This document shows positions 48,450-58,081 of a stretch of DNA of 58,148 bases, piece after piece. The position numbers were made by a program, and so were the translations under genes. The notes below the pieces were generated by a model that had not been told where the DNA came from, searched no databases, and was given only the letters and a program-made list of their open reading frames with translations. Positions within the stretch are counted from its first letter, which is position 1, and each line of letters opens with the position of its first letter. The stretch comes from Staphylococcus arlettae. GTDB lineage: Bacteria; Bacillota; Bacilli; Staphylococcales; Staphylococcaceae. The stretch is taken from the NCBI RefSeq assembly GCF_002902345.1, contig NZ_PPQB01000010.1:257016-315163 (forward strand), read 5' to 3'.

Positions 48450-49589
48450 ATGAATCGTCCACAGCGATTATTTGAGTTAGACGCACTACGTGGTATGAGT
48501 TTGCTAGGTATTGTGCTTATGAATATTTTGATTTTCAGTTTTCCGTACGACAATATTGATTTAACAAAACATTTATCTGGTTTTGATGTAACCATTATTA
48601 GAAGTGTCAAATTAATTATCATCAGTTCATTTTATCCAATTTTTACATTTTTATTCGGTTATGGACTGGCAATTATGTATCAAAATACACAGCGTAAACA
48701 ACTACGCTTTTATCCAATTATTTACCGACGCTTATTTTTTTTATTAGTAGTTGGATTACTGCATGGCTATTTTATATTCAGTGGAGATATCTTATTTACG
48801 TATGCAGTAACAGGAATGGTTGCAGTGCTATTAATAAAGTTATCAAAAAATACTCTAACAAGTATTGCATTAATTTTATTTATGGTGAAAATCATAGTGA
48901 TACTAATGCCAGTCGTTATTTTACATGCTATGTATGGTCCTGATAACTCTTTCAATATGTTAAGCCATAGCGTACAAGACCTTATTAACAGTCGTCAAAG
49001 TAGTAGTTATTTAGATTTCTTACCTATTAATATGGAAGAAAATAATTATTCCATTTTAGATACTTTAACAATATCTGCTATATTTGAATTTTTACCGTAC
49101 ATTTTAATTGGAATAGCAGCACAAAAATTTGACTTAATTTCACATATTAGAGCAGTACCACAAAAATATTTAAAATGGGGAATTTTGGCAATTGTAGTTG
49201 GCTATATTTATAAACTACCAAGTGTAATTTATTATGCTGATGAGACGTATAAATTAGTATCATCATTATTAGCAGGTCCAATTGTGGCTACTGGTTACAT
49301 TTTAGTATTTTGTTATTTATGTCAAACAGTCAAAGGAAAAAACTGGCTGTCTGTGTTCGCTTTTCCAGGAAAACTGAGTATGAGTGTATATTTAACACAA
49401 AGTATTATCTTTTTATATATTTATACAGGTGCTGGTTTCGGTTTATACAATAAATTAACCTTAGCTCAATCTTATACACTCGCAATTTTAGTGTATATGG
49501 TTCAACTGGTAGTAAGTTATTTATATTTAAAACGTTATAAACAAGGATCGTTTGAATGGATTTGGCGTAAATTTACCTACTTGAAATAA
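48450..49589 (+). CDS. DUF418 family membrane protein
   Basis: A 379-residue protein with about nine to ten hydrophobic segments. The N-terminal RLFELDALRGMSLLGIVLMN is the typical start of DUF418/acyltransferase-3-like membrane proteins, and the C-terminal third (GKLSMSVYLTQSIIFLYIY) is the DUF418 domain. Function unknown; relatives may transfer acyl groups or transport. AAGGAGG lies 8 bases before the ATG, and it begins only 11 bases after addA, so it is probably co-transcribed with addBA. I do not recall this gene at this place in S. aureus, so it may be lineage-specific. Confidence 0.82.
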   Translation: MNRPQRLFELDALRGMSLLGIVLMNILIFSFPYDNIDLTKHLSGFDVTIIRSVKLIIISSFYPIFTFLFGYGLAIMYQNTQRKQLRFYPIIYRRLFFLLVVGLLHGYFIFSGDILFTYAVTGMVAVLLIKLSKNTLTSIALILFMVKIIVILMPVVILHAMYGPDNSFNMLSHSVQDLINSRQSSSYLDFLPINMEENNYSILDTLTISAIFEFLPYILIGIAAQKFDLISHIRAVPQKYLKWGILAIVVGYIYKLPSVIYYADETYKLVSSLLAGPIVATGYILVFCYLCQTVKGKNWLSVFAFPGKLSMSVYLTQSIIFLYIYTGAGFGLYNKLTLAQSYTLAILVYMVQLVVSYLYLKRYKQGSFEWIWRKFTYLK

Positions 49590-49605
49590 GGTGATGATTG
49601 GTATA

Positions 49606-49645
49606 GCGCTCTTAGGAAAATTTTTTAAGAGCTTAATGATTTTAA
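49606..49645 (+). terminator. Possible terminator after the DUF418 gene
   Basis: GCTCTTA (49608-49614) and TAAGAGC (49626-49632) pair around GGAAAATTTTT; the T-run after the stem is poor. Confidence 0.4.
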
Positions 49646-49717
49646 AGAAAGACAAGTTGGCATGCCATCAAATTTTTTAAAGAAAATGAATATTTAGATT
49701 ATTCCTTATTCATTTAT

Positions 49718-49747
49718 TTGTTATTTAAGCGTAAATTTAGTTATAAT
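49718..49747 (+). promoter_or_regulatory. Promoter for the FAH-family gene
   Basis: TTGTTA (49718-49723), 18-base spacer, TATAAT (49742-49747), 34 bases before the ATG. Confidence 0.6.
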
Positions 49748-49781
49748 ATGAATTAAGATACAGATGAGGAGCTGATATTGA

Positions 49782-50684
49782 ATGAAATTTCTATCATTCA
49801 GACATGAAGGACATACATCTTTCGGTGTTAAGGTAAAACGTGAAGAAGCCGCATGGAATTTGAAACACGTCTTTGCAGACTTCGCGGAAGGTGAGTTTAA
49901 TCCCAAAACATTATTACAAGGTTTACAACAAAACCAAACAGTAGATTTTCAAGAACAAGTGAGAAAAGCAGTTGTTGCTGCTGAAGACAGTGGACAAGCT
50001 GAGCAATATAAAGTGCCATTTTCTGAACTTGAATTTTTACCGCCTGTAACACCGACAAATAATGTGATTGCTTTTGGACGTAATTATAAAAAACATGCAG
50101 ATGAGTTGAATAATGAAGTACAACGTTTATATGTATTTACTAAAGCCGCATCATCTTTAGCTGGTGATAATAGTACGATACCTAACCATCAAGATATTAC
50201 TTCAGAATTAGATTACGAAGGTGAATTAGGTATTGTCATTGGAAAAGCTGGAGAAAAAATCCCTAAAGGTCTTGCTTTAGATTATGTATATGGTTATACC
50301 ATCATTAATGATATTACTGATCGTACGGCTCAAAATAAGCATGCACAAGCCTTTCTATCTAAAAGTTTGACTGGTGGTTGTCCAATTGGTCCTTATATTG
50401 TTACCAAAGATGAATTACCGACACCAGAAGATGTTAATATCGTGACTAAAGTAAACAATGAAATTCGTCAAGATGGTAATACATCTGAAATGATTTTAAA
50501 AATTGATGAATTAATTGAAGAAATTTCTAAATATGTAGCATTGCACCCAGGAGATATTATTGCTACTGGTACGCCAGCAGGTGTTGGCGCGGGCATGAAC
50601 CCTCCTCAATTTTTACAGCCTGGTGACGAAGTCAAAGTGACAATCGATAACATAGGTACATTAACTAACTTTATTGAAAAATAA
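49782..50684 (+). CDS. Fumarylacetoacetate hydrolase family protein
   Basis: A 300-residue FAH-superfamily enzyme. The metal site is seen in [13 protein letters not shown] (Glu-Glu) and NDITDRTAQ (Asp), and the C-terminal half has [27 protein letters not shown], the family signature. Such enzymes hydrolyse or decarboxylate 2-oxoacids (oxaloacetate decarboxylase, acylpyruvase, homoprotocatechuate enzymes); no catabolic cluster is nearby, so a housekeeping oxaloacetate or acylpyruvate function is the best guess. The N-terminal 80 residues form the small lead domain. Own promoter and terminator. Confidence 0.9.
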   Translation: MKFLSFRHEGHTSFGVKVKREEAAWNLKHVFADFAEGEFNPKTLLQGLQQNQTVDFQEQVRKAVVAAEDSGQAEQYKVPFSELEFLPPVTPTNNVIAFGRNYKKHADELNNEVQRLYVFTKAASSLAGDNSTIPNHQDITSELDYEGELGIVIGKAGEKIPKGLALDYVYGYTIINDITDRTAQNKHAQAFLSKSLTGGCPIGPYIVTKDELPTPEDVNIVTKVNNEIRQDGNTSEMILKIDELIEEISKYVALHPGDIIATGTPAGVGAGMNPPQFLQPGDEVKVTIDNIGTLTNFIEK

Positions 50685-50696
50685 GAATTAAAAAAG

Positions 50697-50747
50697 AGAC
50701 AAAGTTTTTAGGTAATAAATTTCACCTAAAAACTTTGTCTTTTTTTA
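50697..50747 (+). terminator. Terminator after the FAH-family gene
   Basis: AGACAAAGTTTTTAGGT pairs with ACCTAAAAACTTTGTCT, followed by TTTTTTT. Confidence 0.92.
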
Positions 50748-50834
50748 TTTGATATGATGATAGTTCAACGATTGTGTATTAATTAATGTATGATAAAATA
50801 AATATGAAATTATAAAATTGTGTGGAGGGATAGC

Positions 50835-51227
50835 ATGATACACATGCATATATTAAGTTGGGTAGTTGCAATTATTTTATTTTTTGCAGCGTACTTCAAC
50901 TTTTCAGAAAAGCAAGGTGCAACACCATATTTTAAACCTATTCATATGTTATTAAGAGTTTTTATGGTCTTAGTTTTATTTAGTGGTTTATGGTTACTTA
51001 TTCAAGAGTTTTCTTCGGGTTCACAAGGTGGCGGACACATGTTACTAACGTTAAAAATGGTAGGTGGTATTGCTTCAGTAGCATTAATGGAAACTGCATT
51101 AATTAAGCGTAAAAAAGGGCAAGCCAGTCATGGCATTTTATGGGCTACTATTATTGTAATTATCATTACTATGTTATTAGGCATCATTTTACCTTGGGGA
51201 CCAATTTCTCAACTATTTGGTATGTAA
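50835..51227 (+). CDS. YisL family membrane protein (DUF1516/UPF0344)
   Basis: A 130-residue integral membrane protein with four hydrophobic helices, of the YisL/UPF0344 family, function unknown. Conserved features are [33 protein letters not shown] and [28 protein letters not shown] 50835 is preferred to the upstream in-frame start at 50820 since GGAGGG lies directly before it. Its length and histidines near the N-terminus (IHMH) are normal for the family. Followed by a family B repeat. Confidence 0.87.
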   Translation: MIHMHILSWVVAIILFFAAYFNFSEKQGATPYFKPIHMLLRVFMVLVLFSGLWLLIQEFSSGSQGGGHMLLTLKMVGGIASVALMETALIKRKKGQASHGILWATIIVIIITMLLGIILPWGPISQLFGM

Positions 51228-51297
51228 TAATGAATAGCAATGACCAAAGAAGCTGAGTTTTATATTTTAAACACAACTCAATTAAATAAAATTAGTT

Positions 51298-51405
51298 TCA
51301 GACTGTCTACAGAGTCTCTGGCTTTGTTGGCAGTTTTTTTATGCACGCTTTCCGTGGCACTGACTAAGCCTGTAGTCTGCGACGAGTGCTCTTCCCGCAG
51401 GAGTC
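51298..51405 (-). repeat. Dispersed palindromic repeat, family B, copy 3 (inverted)
   Basis: Read on the reverse strand it gives GACTCCTGCGGGAAGAGCA, CGCAGACTACAGGCTTAG, CAGTGCCACGGAAAGCGTGC, the A-run, ACTGCCAACAAAG and GTAGACAGTCTGA, matching copy 2 at most positions. It lies between yisL and the cdr terminator. A 68-codon ORF over it is spurious. Confidence 0.88.
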
Positions 51406-51461
51406 GGCATAAACTACTGCTAATATTCCATAAAAATAATATCTAACTAGAACATAAATAA

Positions 51462-51495
51462 ACCCTTCGCAAATTAATGCGAAGGGTCTATCTAC
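51462..51495. terminator. Terminator between yisL and cdr
   Basis: ACCCTTCGC (51462-51470) and GCGAAGGGT (51479-51487) form a perfect 9-base stem around AAATTAAT. On the reverse strand it continues TTTATTTATG, fitting cdr. Confidence 0.82.
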
Positions 51496-51539
51496 GTTCT
51501 GAAATACCTCAAGTATCAATAATGTTTGCGATGTATTTA

Positions 51540-52862
51540 TTATTTATTGCGTGCTTTATAACCAATCATATTGATTAAGTCTTTAGGATGGCTATATGGT
51601 GGCGCATAAGCTACTTCAATATCTGTTAAATCATCTACTGTCATCTGATTAGCCATTGCTACGGATAAAGTATCAATACGTTTATCGACACCAGCTTTAC
51701 CTACTGCTGCTGCTCGTAATAGTTGGCGTGTATTTTTATCAAAATAAACACGTAAGTGAATTTTTGTGTTTCCTGGGTAATAACCAGCATGTTTACCTTG
51801 TTTAAGCTCAACCATACTATAGTCAAAATATTTTAATTCATTAGGTGTCACACCTACGCTCGCAAATGTATAATCAAAAAACTTAACAATATTACTGCCT
51901 AAAAATCCTTTGAATTGAATTTGTGGATTACCGGCAATTTGTTCTGCGATAATACTCGCTGCACGATGAGCACCCCACGCAAGTGGTACGTGTGCTTGTA
52001 AATCGACATGACGATAACGTGAAGTAATAATATCACCGAGTGCATAGATATTTTCGATATTCGTTTCAAATTTATCATTAACAGGAATATAGCCGTGGCT
52101 ATCTAAAGTAACATTTGACGCTTTAATAAAGTTTGAGTTTGGCTCAACACCCACACCAGTAATGACGAGGTCAAAGTCTTCGTGGTGGCCTGATTTAAAA
52201 TACACAGTTTTGCCTTTAATGGTATCTATTTCTTCATTGAAATGATAAGTTATATTACGCTCTTTCAATGATTCGATGATAGGTTCGTTCATATCATTAT
52301 CCATTAATTTATTAATATGCTCAGAACGATGTATTAATGTAGGTGTAATTCCACGTTCATACAAATTATCTAACACTTCTAAACTGATATAACCGGCACC
52401 AACTATTAACGCACGTTGGACTTGATTGTCTTGTATAAAGGACTCAATGGCATCAGTATCTTCCATATTGCGTAGAGTAAAGACTATGTCATTATCAAGA
52501 GGAAGTGAACGTGCACTACATCCAGGGCTTAAAATTAATGTATCATAGTTAACATGAAAGACTTCATCTTTTTGATAGTCATGCACAGTAACAGTTTGGT
52601 TATCATCATTAATAGCTATAACTTCATGATAGGGCTTAACTGTTATTTGTTTAGCATTATAAAAAGCTTCGGGAGTTGCTTCGAGTATTGCATCACGTGA
52701 TTCGACAATGTTTCCTAAATAATAAGGCAAGCCACAATTAGCAAAACTCATATCACGATCTTTTTCAAAGACTGTGATTTCACTATTATGATCCAAACGT
52801 CTAATTTGACTCGCGACAGTTGCACCACCTGCAACCGCACCAACTACAACAATGTGATTCAT
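51540..52862 (-). CDS. cdr: Coenzyme A disulfide reductase
   Basis: A 440-residue flavoenzyme that keeps coenzyme A, the main staphylococcal low-molecular-weight thiol besides bacillithiol, in the reduced state using NADPH. It has the single active cysteine Cys43 in [12 protein letters not shown], rather than the CX4C of glutathione reductase, plus FAD motif GAVAGG and NAD(P) motif GAGYIS; YALGDI closes the FAD site. Reverse strand, 47 bases downstream of the Cof-type phosphatase gene, likely one transcript. GAGGCCGA lies before the ATG. Confidence 0.94.
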   Translation of the reverse strand: MNHIVVVGAVAGGATVASQIRRLDHNSEITVFEKDRDMSFANCGLPYYLGNIVESRDAILEATPEAFYNAKQITVKPYHEVIAINDDNQTVTVHDYQKDEVFHVNYDTLILSPGCSARSLPLDNDIVFTLRNMEDTDAIESFIQDNQVQRALIVGAGYISLEVLDNLYERGITPTLIHRSEHINKLMDNDMNEPIIESLKERNITYHFNEEIDTIKGKTVYFKSGHHEDFDLVITGVGVEPNSNFIKASNVTLDSHGYIPVNDKFETNIENIYALGDIITSRYRHVDLQAHVPLAWGAHRAASIIAEQIAGNPQIQFKGFLGSNIVKFFDYTFASVGVTPNELKYFDYSMVELKQGKHAGYYPGNTKIHLRVYFDKNTRQLLRAAAVGKAGVDKRIDTLSVAMANQMTVDDLTDIEVAYAPPYSHPKDLINMIGYKARNK

Positions 52863-52909
52863 AATATTTTCGGCCTCCTTATTGAGTAATATTTGTATAA
52901 CCTCGATAG

Positions 52910-53752
52910 TTAGATACGTGAATTTATAACTTGTTCATAAGCGATGTTTAAATTGAAAAATTCATTAAGATAACGGCCGATACCATCATCATTGTTAGAA
53001 TAAGTAACATGATTTGAAACATGTTTTAGTTCGTCTAAACCATTTTCCATTGCAACGCCATGTTGTGCATATTTAATCATTTCTAAGTCGTTATCCTCAT
53101 CGCCAAATGCAATAATATTGGAGCGTTCAATATCAAGGTAAGATTTAACCGCATCTATACCTCTAGCTTTACTAATATTTTTACCCACTATTTCAATAAC
53201 AGGAAATGGTGATCCCCAACGACGATGTTCAATGCTTTCAGCATAAAAGCGTGATAGCATTTGTTTAATTCGTGGAATCATAACTTCTTCTGCTTCAACT
53301 AAAATCGACGTTGGTGAAGCAGTTAGTGTTTGTAATAAATCTCCAGTTTCAACAGTAGGGCTGCCCATTGAAAAACCATCAAATAATTTTTGGTCAAAGT
53401 TATCAATAAAAACATGATCTTTGATTTCAGCAATAATATTACTGACACCATAGTCTTTCAATGATTGAATAATGCTTGTAGCAAGCTCTAAATCTAATTC
53501 TTCATGAACTGATCTAAAATTGTCATCTTTTGGATGATGTACATATGCTCCGTTAAAATTGACTACAGGTGTGTTCATATTCAATTCATGGTAATAAGTT
53601 TGACTAGCACGATAAGGACGCCCAGTAGCAATCATTAGTTTGTGTCCCTGTGCTTGTAATGTGTTAAGTATTGTTTTTGTATAAGGTGAAATCTGTTTAT
53701 CATCGTTTAATAAAGTACCATCTAAATCTAAACAAATTAAATAAGGTTTCAT
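52910..53752 (-). CDS. Cof-type HAD phosphatase
   Basis: A 280-residue HAD-IIB hydrolase of the Cof family. Motif I is DLDGTLLND (residues 9-17), motif II ATGRPYR, motif III Lys in ISKARGI, and motif [11 protein letters not shown]. Family members dephosphorylate sugar phosphates, phosphoryl cofactors (pyridoxal phosphate, FMN, thiamine precursors); substrate unknown. First gene of a likely two-gene unit with cdr. AAGGAGAC is before the ATG. Confidence 0.92.
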   Translation of the reverse strand: MKPYLICLDLDGTLLNDDKQISPYTKTILNTLQAQGHKLMIATGRPYRASQTYYHELNMNTPVVNFNGAYVHHPKDDNFRSVHEELDLELATSIIQSLKDYGVSNIIAEIKDHVFIDNFDQKLFDGFSMGSPTVETGDLLQTLTASPTSILVEAEEVMIPRIKQMLSRFYAESIEHRRWGSPFPVIEIVGKNISKARGIDAVKSYLDIERSNIIAFGDEDNDLEMIKYAQHGVAMENGLDELKHVSNHVTYSNNDDGIGRYLNEFFNLNIAYEQVINSRI

Positions 53753-53871
53753 ATATGTCTCCTTAAGTTGATATTAAAATTTAATGTAACAATATCATAG
53801 CATTTTATTGGCGTTTTGTAAGATATTTGATATATTGTTAATTAAGATTAATTACGAAGAGGTGATTACAA

Positions 53872-54180
53872 ATGGATGAAGGACTTAAAGATAGTATTTT
53901 AAATGCCTTAGAGATGGTTATCGACCCAGAGCTTGGTATTGATATAGTTAATTTAGGCTTAGTATATAATGTAGATGTAGATGATGAAGGATTATGTACC
54001 GTTGAAATGACATTGACTTCTATGGGATGTCCAATGGGACCTCAAATTATAAATCAAATTAAAATGGTATTAGCTGAAATACCTGAAATTGCAGATACTG
54101 AAGTTAATGTTGTATGGAGCCCGCCTTGGGATAAAGATAAAATGTCTCGTTATGCTAAAATTGCATTAGGCATTGGCTAA
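53872..54180 (+). CDS. sufT: SufT-like Fe-S cluster maturation protein (MIP18/DUF59)
   Basis: A 102-residue DUF59/MIP18 family protein. The signature DPELGIDIVNLGLVY and the conserved Cys53 in TSMGCPMG are seen, followed by VVWSPPWDKDKMS. In S. aureus SufT is an auxiliary factor for Fe-S assembly that matters when demand for cluster-containing enzymes is high; LipA and aconitase are examples of demanding clients. AGAGGTGA precedes the ATG. Divergent from the Cof-type phosphatase gene; own terminator. Confidence 0.88.
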   Translation: MDEGLKDSILNALEMVIDPELGIDIVNLGLVYNVDVDDEGLCTVEMTLTSMGCPMGPQIINQIKMVLAEIPEIADTEVNVVWSPPWDKDKMSRYAKIALGIG

Positions 54181-54194
54181 GCTCAATTTTTAGT

Positions 54195-54252
54195 AAAGAC
54201 TTAATTATGTTCATAGATGTTTAGACATCATTGGACATGTTAAGTCTTTTTT
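54195..54252 (+). terminator. sufT terminator
   Basis: AAGACTTAA (about 54197-54205) pairs with the TTAAGTCTT ending at 54248, with an inner ATGTTCA/TGGACAT-like stem, followed by TTTTTTTG. Confidence 0.75.
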
Positions 54253-54287
54253 TGTTGGAGAAAATTAAATATCAATTGAGTTATGAT

Positions 54288-54330
54288 AAAACCAATCCGA
54301 AAGGTGAATAGCCATTCGAGATTGGTTTTA
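54288..54330 (-). terminator. Terminator of the Lrp-type gene
   Basis: AAACCAATC-CGAA pairs with TTCG-AGATTGGTTT around AGGTGAATAGCCA; on the reverse strand the stem ends in TTTTATC. It overlaps the last codons of the gene. Confidence 0.75.
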
Positions 54331-54738
54331 TTTAACTTGTGACAAAATAAATTGTGTGTGCGTGTGACCATAACGTTGCATATCATCGATACATTGTTCA
54401 ACTGCTGACATTGATTGAAAATGCATTTTAACTAAAAAGCAAGATGAACCAGAAACTCTATAACAAAAATCAACATCAGATTGGTTATTAATAAAAAGTT
54501 TGAAGTCTTTATATAAATTATTTTTAATAGTAATGTGCATAATAACTTCAATAGTATAACCTAACAAAGTGTAATCAATGTCAATTGTATATTTTTTAAT
54601 AATACCGGTCTCTAAGAGTTTATTGATTCGTTCACGTACTGAAGGTGATGATAAATGTACAAGGTCACTCAATTCAGACAACGATATTTTACTATTCGTT
54701 TGTAGCACAGAAATGATTTTATTGTCGATTACGTCCAT
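54328..54738 (-). CDS. Lrp/AsnC family transcriptional regulator
   Basis: A 136-residue regulator. Residues 1-60 are the winged helix-turn-helix (LSELSDLVHLSSPSVRERINKLLETGIIKKYTI), residues 65-136 the RAM effector-binding domain (CYRVSGSSCFLVKMHF has the Gly-Asp/Ser turn that binds amino acids in Lrp). The domain order and length are normal. It is divergent from the AhpD-like gene with 104 bases between, and Lrp-type proteins often control such neighbours and themselves. AGGTATT is the only, weak, ribosome site. Confidence 0.9.
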   Translation of the reverse strand: MDVIDNKIISVLQTNSKISLSELSDLVHLSSPSVRERINKLLETGIIKKYTIDIDYTLLGYTIEVIMHITIKNNLYKDFKLFINNQSDVDFCYRVSGSSCFLVKMHFQSMSAVEQCIDDMQRYGHTHTQFILSQVK

Positions 54739-54842
54739 GAATAATAATACCTCAAATAATAAAGTTTTTATTAATTATACCTAATAAAACATAAGGATGA
54801 AAGACGTTTAGTTATATAAACTTCATAATAGGAGGTGGACAT

Positions 54843-55262
54843 ATGACTTTAATAAAATTAAGTGAATTAGGTGAAACACCGTATCAACAATTACTAGGTC
54901 ATAACGAACAATTATTACAGAGTTGGACAACATTAGCCCAAACGATTGAACAAAACTTACATTTACAACCTAAAGTGGTGGAGGAAATTAGAAGAATGTT
55001 GGCACACCAAAGTGGTTGTTCATATTGTAAGAGCAAAGGAAAACCAGAAGGTAGTAAAGCACAATTTAATCCAAAAGAACTGACAGCAATTGGTTTTACA
55101 GAAGTATATATGACAATGGGGACGAACATACCTGATTATCTATTTCAGGAGCTTTATAAAGTAATGACTGACGAAGAAATCATCATGTTGATAGCGTATA
55201 TTCAGTTCACGGAGTGTCAGCAAAAATTTGGCGCATTGGTACAATTGGAAGCTACTGATTAA
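54843..55262 (+). CDS. Carboxymuconolactone decarboxylase / AhpD-like protein
   Basis: A 139-residue helical protein of the CMD/AhpD superfamily. The redox CX2C is C59-S-Y-C62 in HQSGCSYCKSKG, as in AhpD-like peroxide defence proteins; the late EEIIMLIAYIQFTECQQKFG is the family helix. It could be an alkylhydroperoxidase-like thiol protein; the cognate partner is unknown. GGAGGTGG is an excellent ribosome site. Divergent from the Lrp regulator. Confidence 0.8.
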   Translation: MTLIKLSELGETPYQQLLGHNEQLLQSWTTLAQTIEQNLHLQPKVVEEIRRMLAHQSGCSYCKSKGKPEGSKAQFNPKELTAIGFTEVYMTMGTNIPDYLFQELYKVMTDEEIIMLIAYIQFTECQQKFGALVQLEATD

Positions 55263-55349
55263 TTTGATGCCACGATTTCGATTAAATTTGTACTAATTTG
55301 TGTATAACAAAAAAGAGAAAATTAGCGGCATACGAATGATGTTTTTTAG

Positions 55350-55378
55350 TTGATATTAGCAACAGAAAGGTATATAAT
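55350..55378 (+). promoter_or_regulatory. clpB promoter
   Basis: TTGATA (55350-55355), 17-base spacer, TATAAT (55373-55378): near-consensus sigma-A promoter, 78 bases before the start. Confidence 0.8.
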
Positions 55379-55386
55379 TTAATTAA

Positions 55387-55418
55387 GGTCAAAGAAAGTC
55401 AAAGTCAAAGATAGTTAA
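55387..55418 (+). promoter_or_regulatory. Tandem CtsR operator for clpB
   Basis: GGTCAAA-GAA-AGTCAAA (55387-55403) is an exact match to the CtsR heptad-repeat box RGTCAAANNNRGTCAAA. A second, weaker box (AGTCAAA-GAT-AGTTAAC, 55403-55419) begins at the last base of the first. Both lie right after the promoter, where CtsR would block transcription at normal temperature. Confidence 0.9.
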
Positions 55419-55455
55419 CCTTGACCTACACTTAATGATACAGGGGTGAGTTTAT

Positions 55456-58065
55456 TTGGATATTAATCAAATGACCTATAAAGTACAAAGTGTTTTACAA
55501 CAAGCTATTGAAATCGCTAAAAACTATGAAAACCAAAATATTGAAATTGAAGCTATATTAAAAGCAGCCTTAACAGAATCGGATAGTTTATTTAAAAATG
55601 TTTTAGATAGAGCAAATATTGATACTGAAAGTTTAGCACTACAGTATGATAGTAAATTAAGTAATTATCCAACTGTACAAGGTGAACATGTGCAATATGG
55701 GCAATATATAAGTCAAAACGCTAATAAATTATTGAATACAGCAGAACAATATATGAACACATATGAAGATGAATATATTTCAATGGAACATTTGTTGTTA
55801 GCAGCAATGGAAGTAGACAGTATTACACGTGAAGCAATAGGTAACAAACAAGAAGTTATTACAGAAATTATTAAAAAAGTTAGAGGAGGAAACCATGTGA
55901 CAACACAAAATCCAGAAGTAAATTTTGAAGCCTTAGAAAAATATGGCCGTGACCTTGTTGAAGAAGTAAGACAAGGGAATATGGATCCAGTCATTGGTAG
56001 AGATGAAGAAATACGAAATGCTATACGTATTTTAAGTAGAAAAACTAAAAATAATCCAGTATTAATTGGTGAACCAGGTGTTGGTAAAACTGCAATTGTT
56101 GAAGGCCTAGCCCAAAGAATTGTACGTAAAGATGTACCTGATTCTTTGTTAGATAAGACTATTTTTGAATTGGATTTAAGTGCATTAGTTGCAGGCGCAA
56201 AATACCGTGGTGAATTCGAAGAGCGCTTAAAAGCAGTGTTAAAAGAAGTTAAAGAATCAGATGGCCGAATCATATTATTTATTGATGAAATTCATATGTT
56301 AGTTGGTGCAGGTAAAACAGAAGGCGCGATGGATGCCGGTAACATGTTAAAACCTATGTTAGCTCGTGGCGAACTTCATTGTATTGGGGCAACAACTTTA
56401 AATGAATATCGTGAATATATTGAAAAAGATTCTGCTTTAGAGCGTCGTTTCCAAAAAGTAAATGTATCAGAACCAGATGTAGAAGATACTATTTCAATTT
56501 TACGTGGACTTAAAGAACGTTATGAAGTATATCATGGTGTACGTATTCAAGACCGTGCACTCGTCGCAGCAGCAGAACTGTCTGATCGTTATATTACTGA
56601 TCGTTTTTTACCGGATAAAGCAATTGATCTTGTTGACCAAGCCTGTGCAACGATTCGTACTGAGATGGGTTCGAACCCTACAGAATTAGATCAAGTTAAT
56701 CGTCGTGTAATGCAATTAGAAATTGAAGAAAGTGCATTGAAAAATGAATCTGATAATGCAAGTAAACAAAGATTACATGAATTGCAAGAAGAATTAGCGA
56801 ATGAAAAAGAAAAGCAAAGTGCCATTCAGTCACGTGTTGAACAAGAAAAAGAAAAAATTGCGAAACTACAAGAAAAACGTACTGAATTAGATGAAAATAG
56901 AAAGGCGTTAGAAGACGCAGAAAATAATTATAATCTTGAACGTGCTGCTGAATTGAAACATGGTAAAATTCCTGAATTAGAAAAAGAATTAAGAGATTTA
57001 GAGGAAGCTTTTCAAGATGAACAAAATGAAGACAATGAGCGTATCATTCGTGAAATCGTATCAGATGAAGAAATAGGCGATATTGTAAGTTCATGGACTG
57101 GTATTCCAGTATCCAAATTAGTAGAAACAGAACGCGAAAAATTATTGAATTTATCAGAAATATTGCATCAACGCGTAGTAGGTCAAGACAAAGCAGTAGA
57201 TTTAGTATCTGATGCTGTAGTAAGAGCTAGAGCAGGTATTAAAGATCCTCAAAGACCGATAGGGAGCTTTTTATTTTTAGGTCCTACAGGTGTAGGGAAA
57301 ACAGAATTAGCTAAGTCTTTAGCATCGACATTATTTGATTCAGAAAAACATATGATTCGTATAGATATGAGTGAATATATGGAGAAACACTCTGTGTCTC
57401 GTCTTATTGGAGCGCCTCCAGGTTATGTGGGTCATGACGAAGGTGGACAATTGACAGAAGCGGTTCGCCGCAATCCATACTCAGTAATTTTGCTTGATGA
57501 AATTGAAAAGGCACATTCAGACGTCTTTAACGTATTATTGCAAATATTAGATGAAGGACGCTTAACTGATTCCAAAGGGCGAAGTGTTGATTTCAAAAAT
57601 ACGATTATCATTATGACAAGTAATATTGGTTCTCAAGTATTGTTAGAACAAGTGAAAGATACAGGTTTCATTACTGAAGCTACAGAAAAAGCAGTGATGG
57701 ATAGTTTAAACCAATATTTCAAACCAGAAATTTTAAATAGAATGGATGACATTGTATTATTTAAACCATTATCTGTAGAAGATATGGGTCATATTGTTGA
57801 TAAACTATTAGCACAGTTAAATAACAGATTGTTAGACCAACGTATAACAATTAAAGTGTCACCAGAAGCACAAGCATGGCTAGGTAGTGAAGCCTACGAA
57901 CCACAATTTGGTGCGAGACCATTAAAACGCTTTATACAATCACAAATTGAAACACCATTGGCACGAACAATGATTAGAGAAAATTTACCTGAAGGAACTA
58001 CTGTACAAGTTGATTTAACAGATGATGGCTTAACATTTAATATAGTTGAACCACAAAGTATGTAA
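55456..58065 (+). CDS. clpB: ATP-dependent chaperone ClpB
   Basis: An 869-residue Hsp100 disaggregase. Order: Clp N domain (1-150), NBD1 with Walker A GEPGVGKT (205-212), a coiled-coil middle domain (about 410-525, with long heptads rich in Glu/Lys), NBD2 with Walker A GPTGVGKT (609-616), and the C-terminal domain ([13 protein letters not shown]). It pulls proteins out of aggregates with DnaK. TTG start 55456 is backed by CAGGGGTGAG and the MDINQMTY start. An internal GTG at 55897 ([10 protein letters not shown]), preceded by AGAGGAGG, could give a shorter form lacking the N domain, as known for other ClpB proteins. Confidence 0.96.
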   Translation: MDINQMTYKVQSVLQQAIEIAKNYENQNIEIEAILKAALTESDSLFKNVLDRANIDTESLALQYDSKLSNYPTVQGEHVQYGQYISQNANKLLNTAEQYMNTYEDEYISMEHLLLAAMEVDSITREAIGNKQEVITEIIKKVRGGNHVTTQNPEVNFEALEKYGRDLVEEVRQGNMDPVIGRDEEIRNAIRILSRKTKNNPVLIGEPGVGKTAIVEGLAQRIVRKDVPDSLLDKTIFELDLSALVAGAKYRGEFEERLKAVLKEVKESDGRIILFIDEIHMLVGAGKTEGAMDAGNMLKPMLARGELHCIGATTLNEYREYIEKDSALERRFQKVNVSEPDVEDTISILRGLKERYEVYHGVRIQDRALVAAAELSDRYITDRFLPDKAIDLVDQACATIRTEMGSNPTELDQVNRRVMQLEIEESALKNESDNASKQRLHELQEELANEKEKQSAIQSRVEQEKEKIAKLQEKRTELDENRKALEDAENNYNLERAAELKHGKIPELEKELRDLEEAFQDEQNEDNERIIREIVSDEEIGDIVSSWTGIPVSKLVETEREKLLNLSEILHQRVVGQDKAVDLVSDAVVRARAGIKDPQRPIGSFLFLGPTGVGKTELAKSLASTLFDSEKHMIRIDMSEYMEKHSVSRLIGAPPGYVGHDEGGQLTEAVRRNPYSVILLDEIEKAHSDVFNVLLQILDEGRLTDSKGRSVDFKNTIIIMTSNIGSQVLLEQVKDTGFITEATEKAVMDSLNQYFKPEILNRMDDIVLFKPLSVEDMGHIVDKLLAQLNNRLLDQRITIKVSPEAQAWLGSEAYEPQFGARPLKRFIQSQIETPLARTMIRENLPEGTTVQVDLTDDGLTFNIVEPQSM

Positions 58066-58081
58066 AGACACAATAAACAAG

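Noticed and set aside
51240..51446. 68-codon ORF on the forward strand between yisL and cdr
   Set aside because: It runs through the inverted family B repeat, has no ribosome site, and its sequence is just a translation of the repeat.
55713..56273. 186-codon reverse-strand ORF inside clpB
   Set aside because: Antisense shadow of a highly conserved gene; no ribosome site and no recognisable domain.
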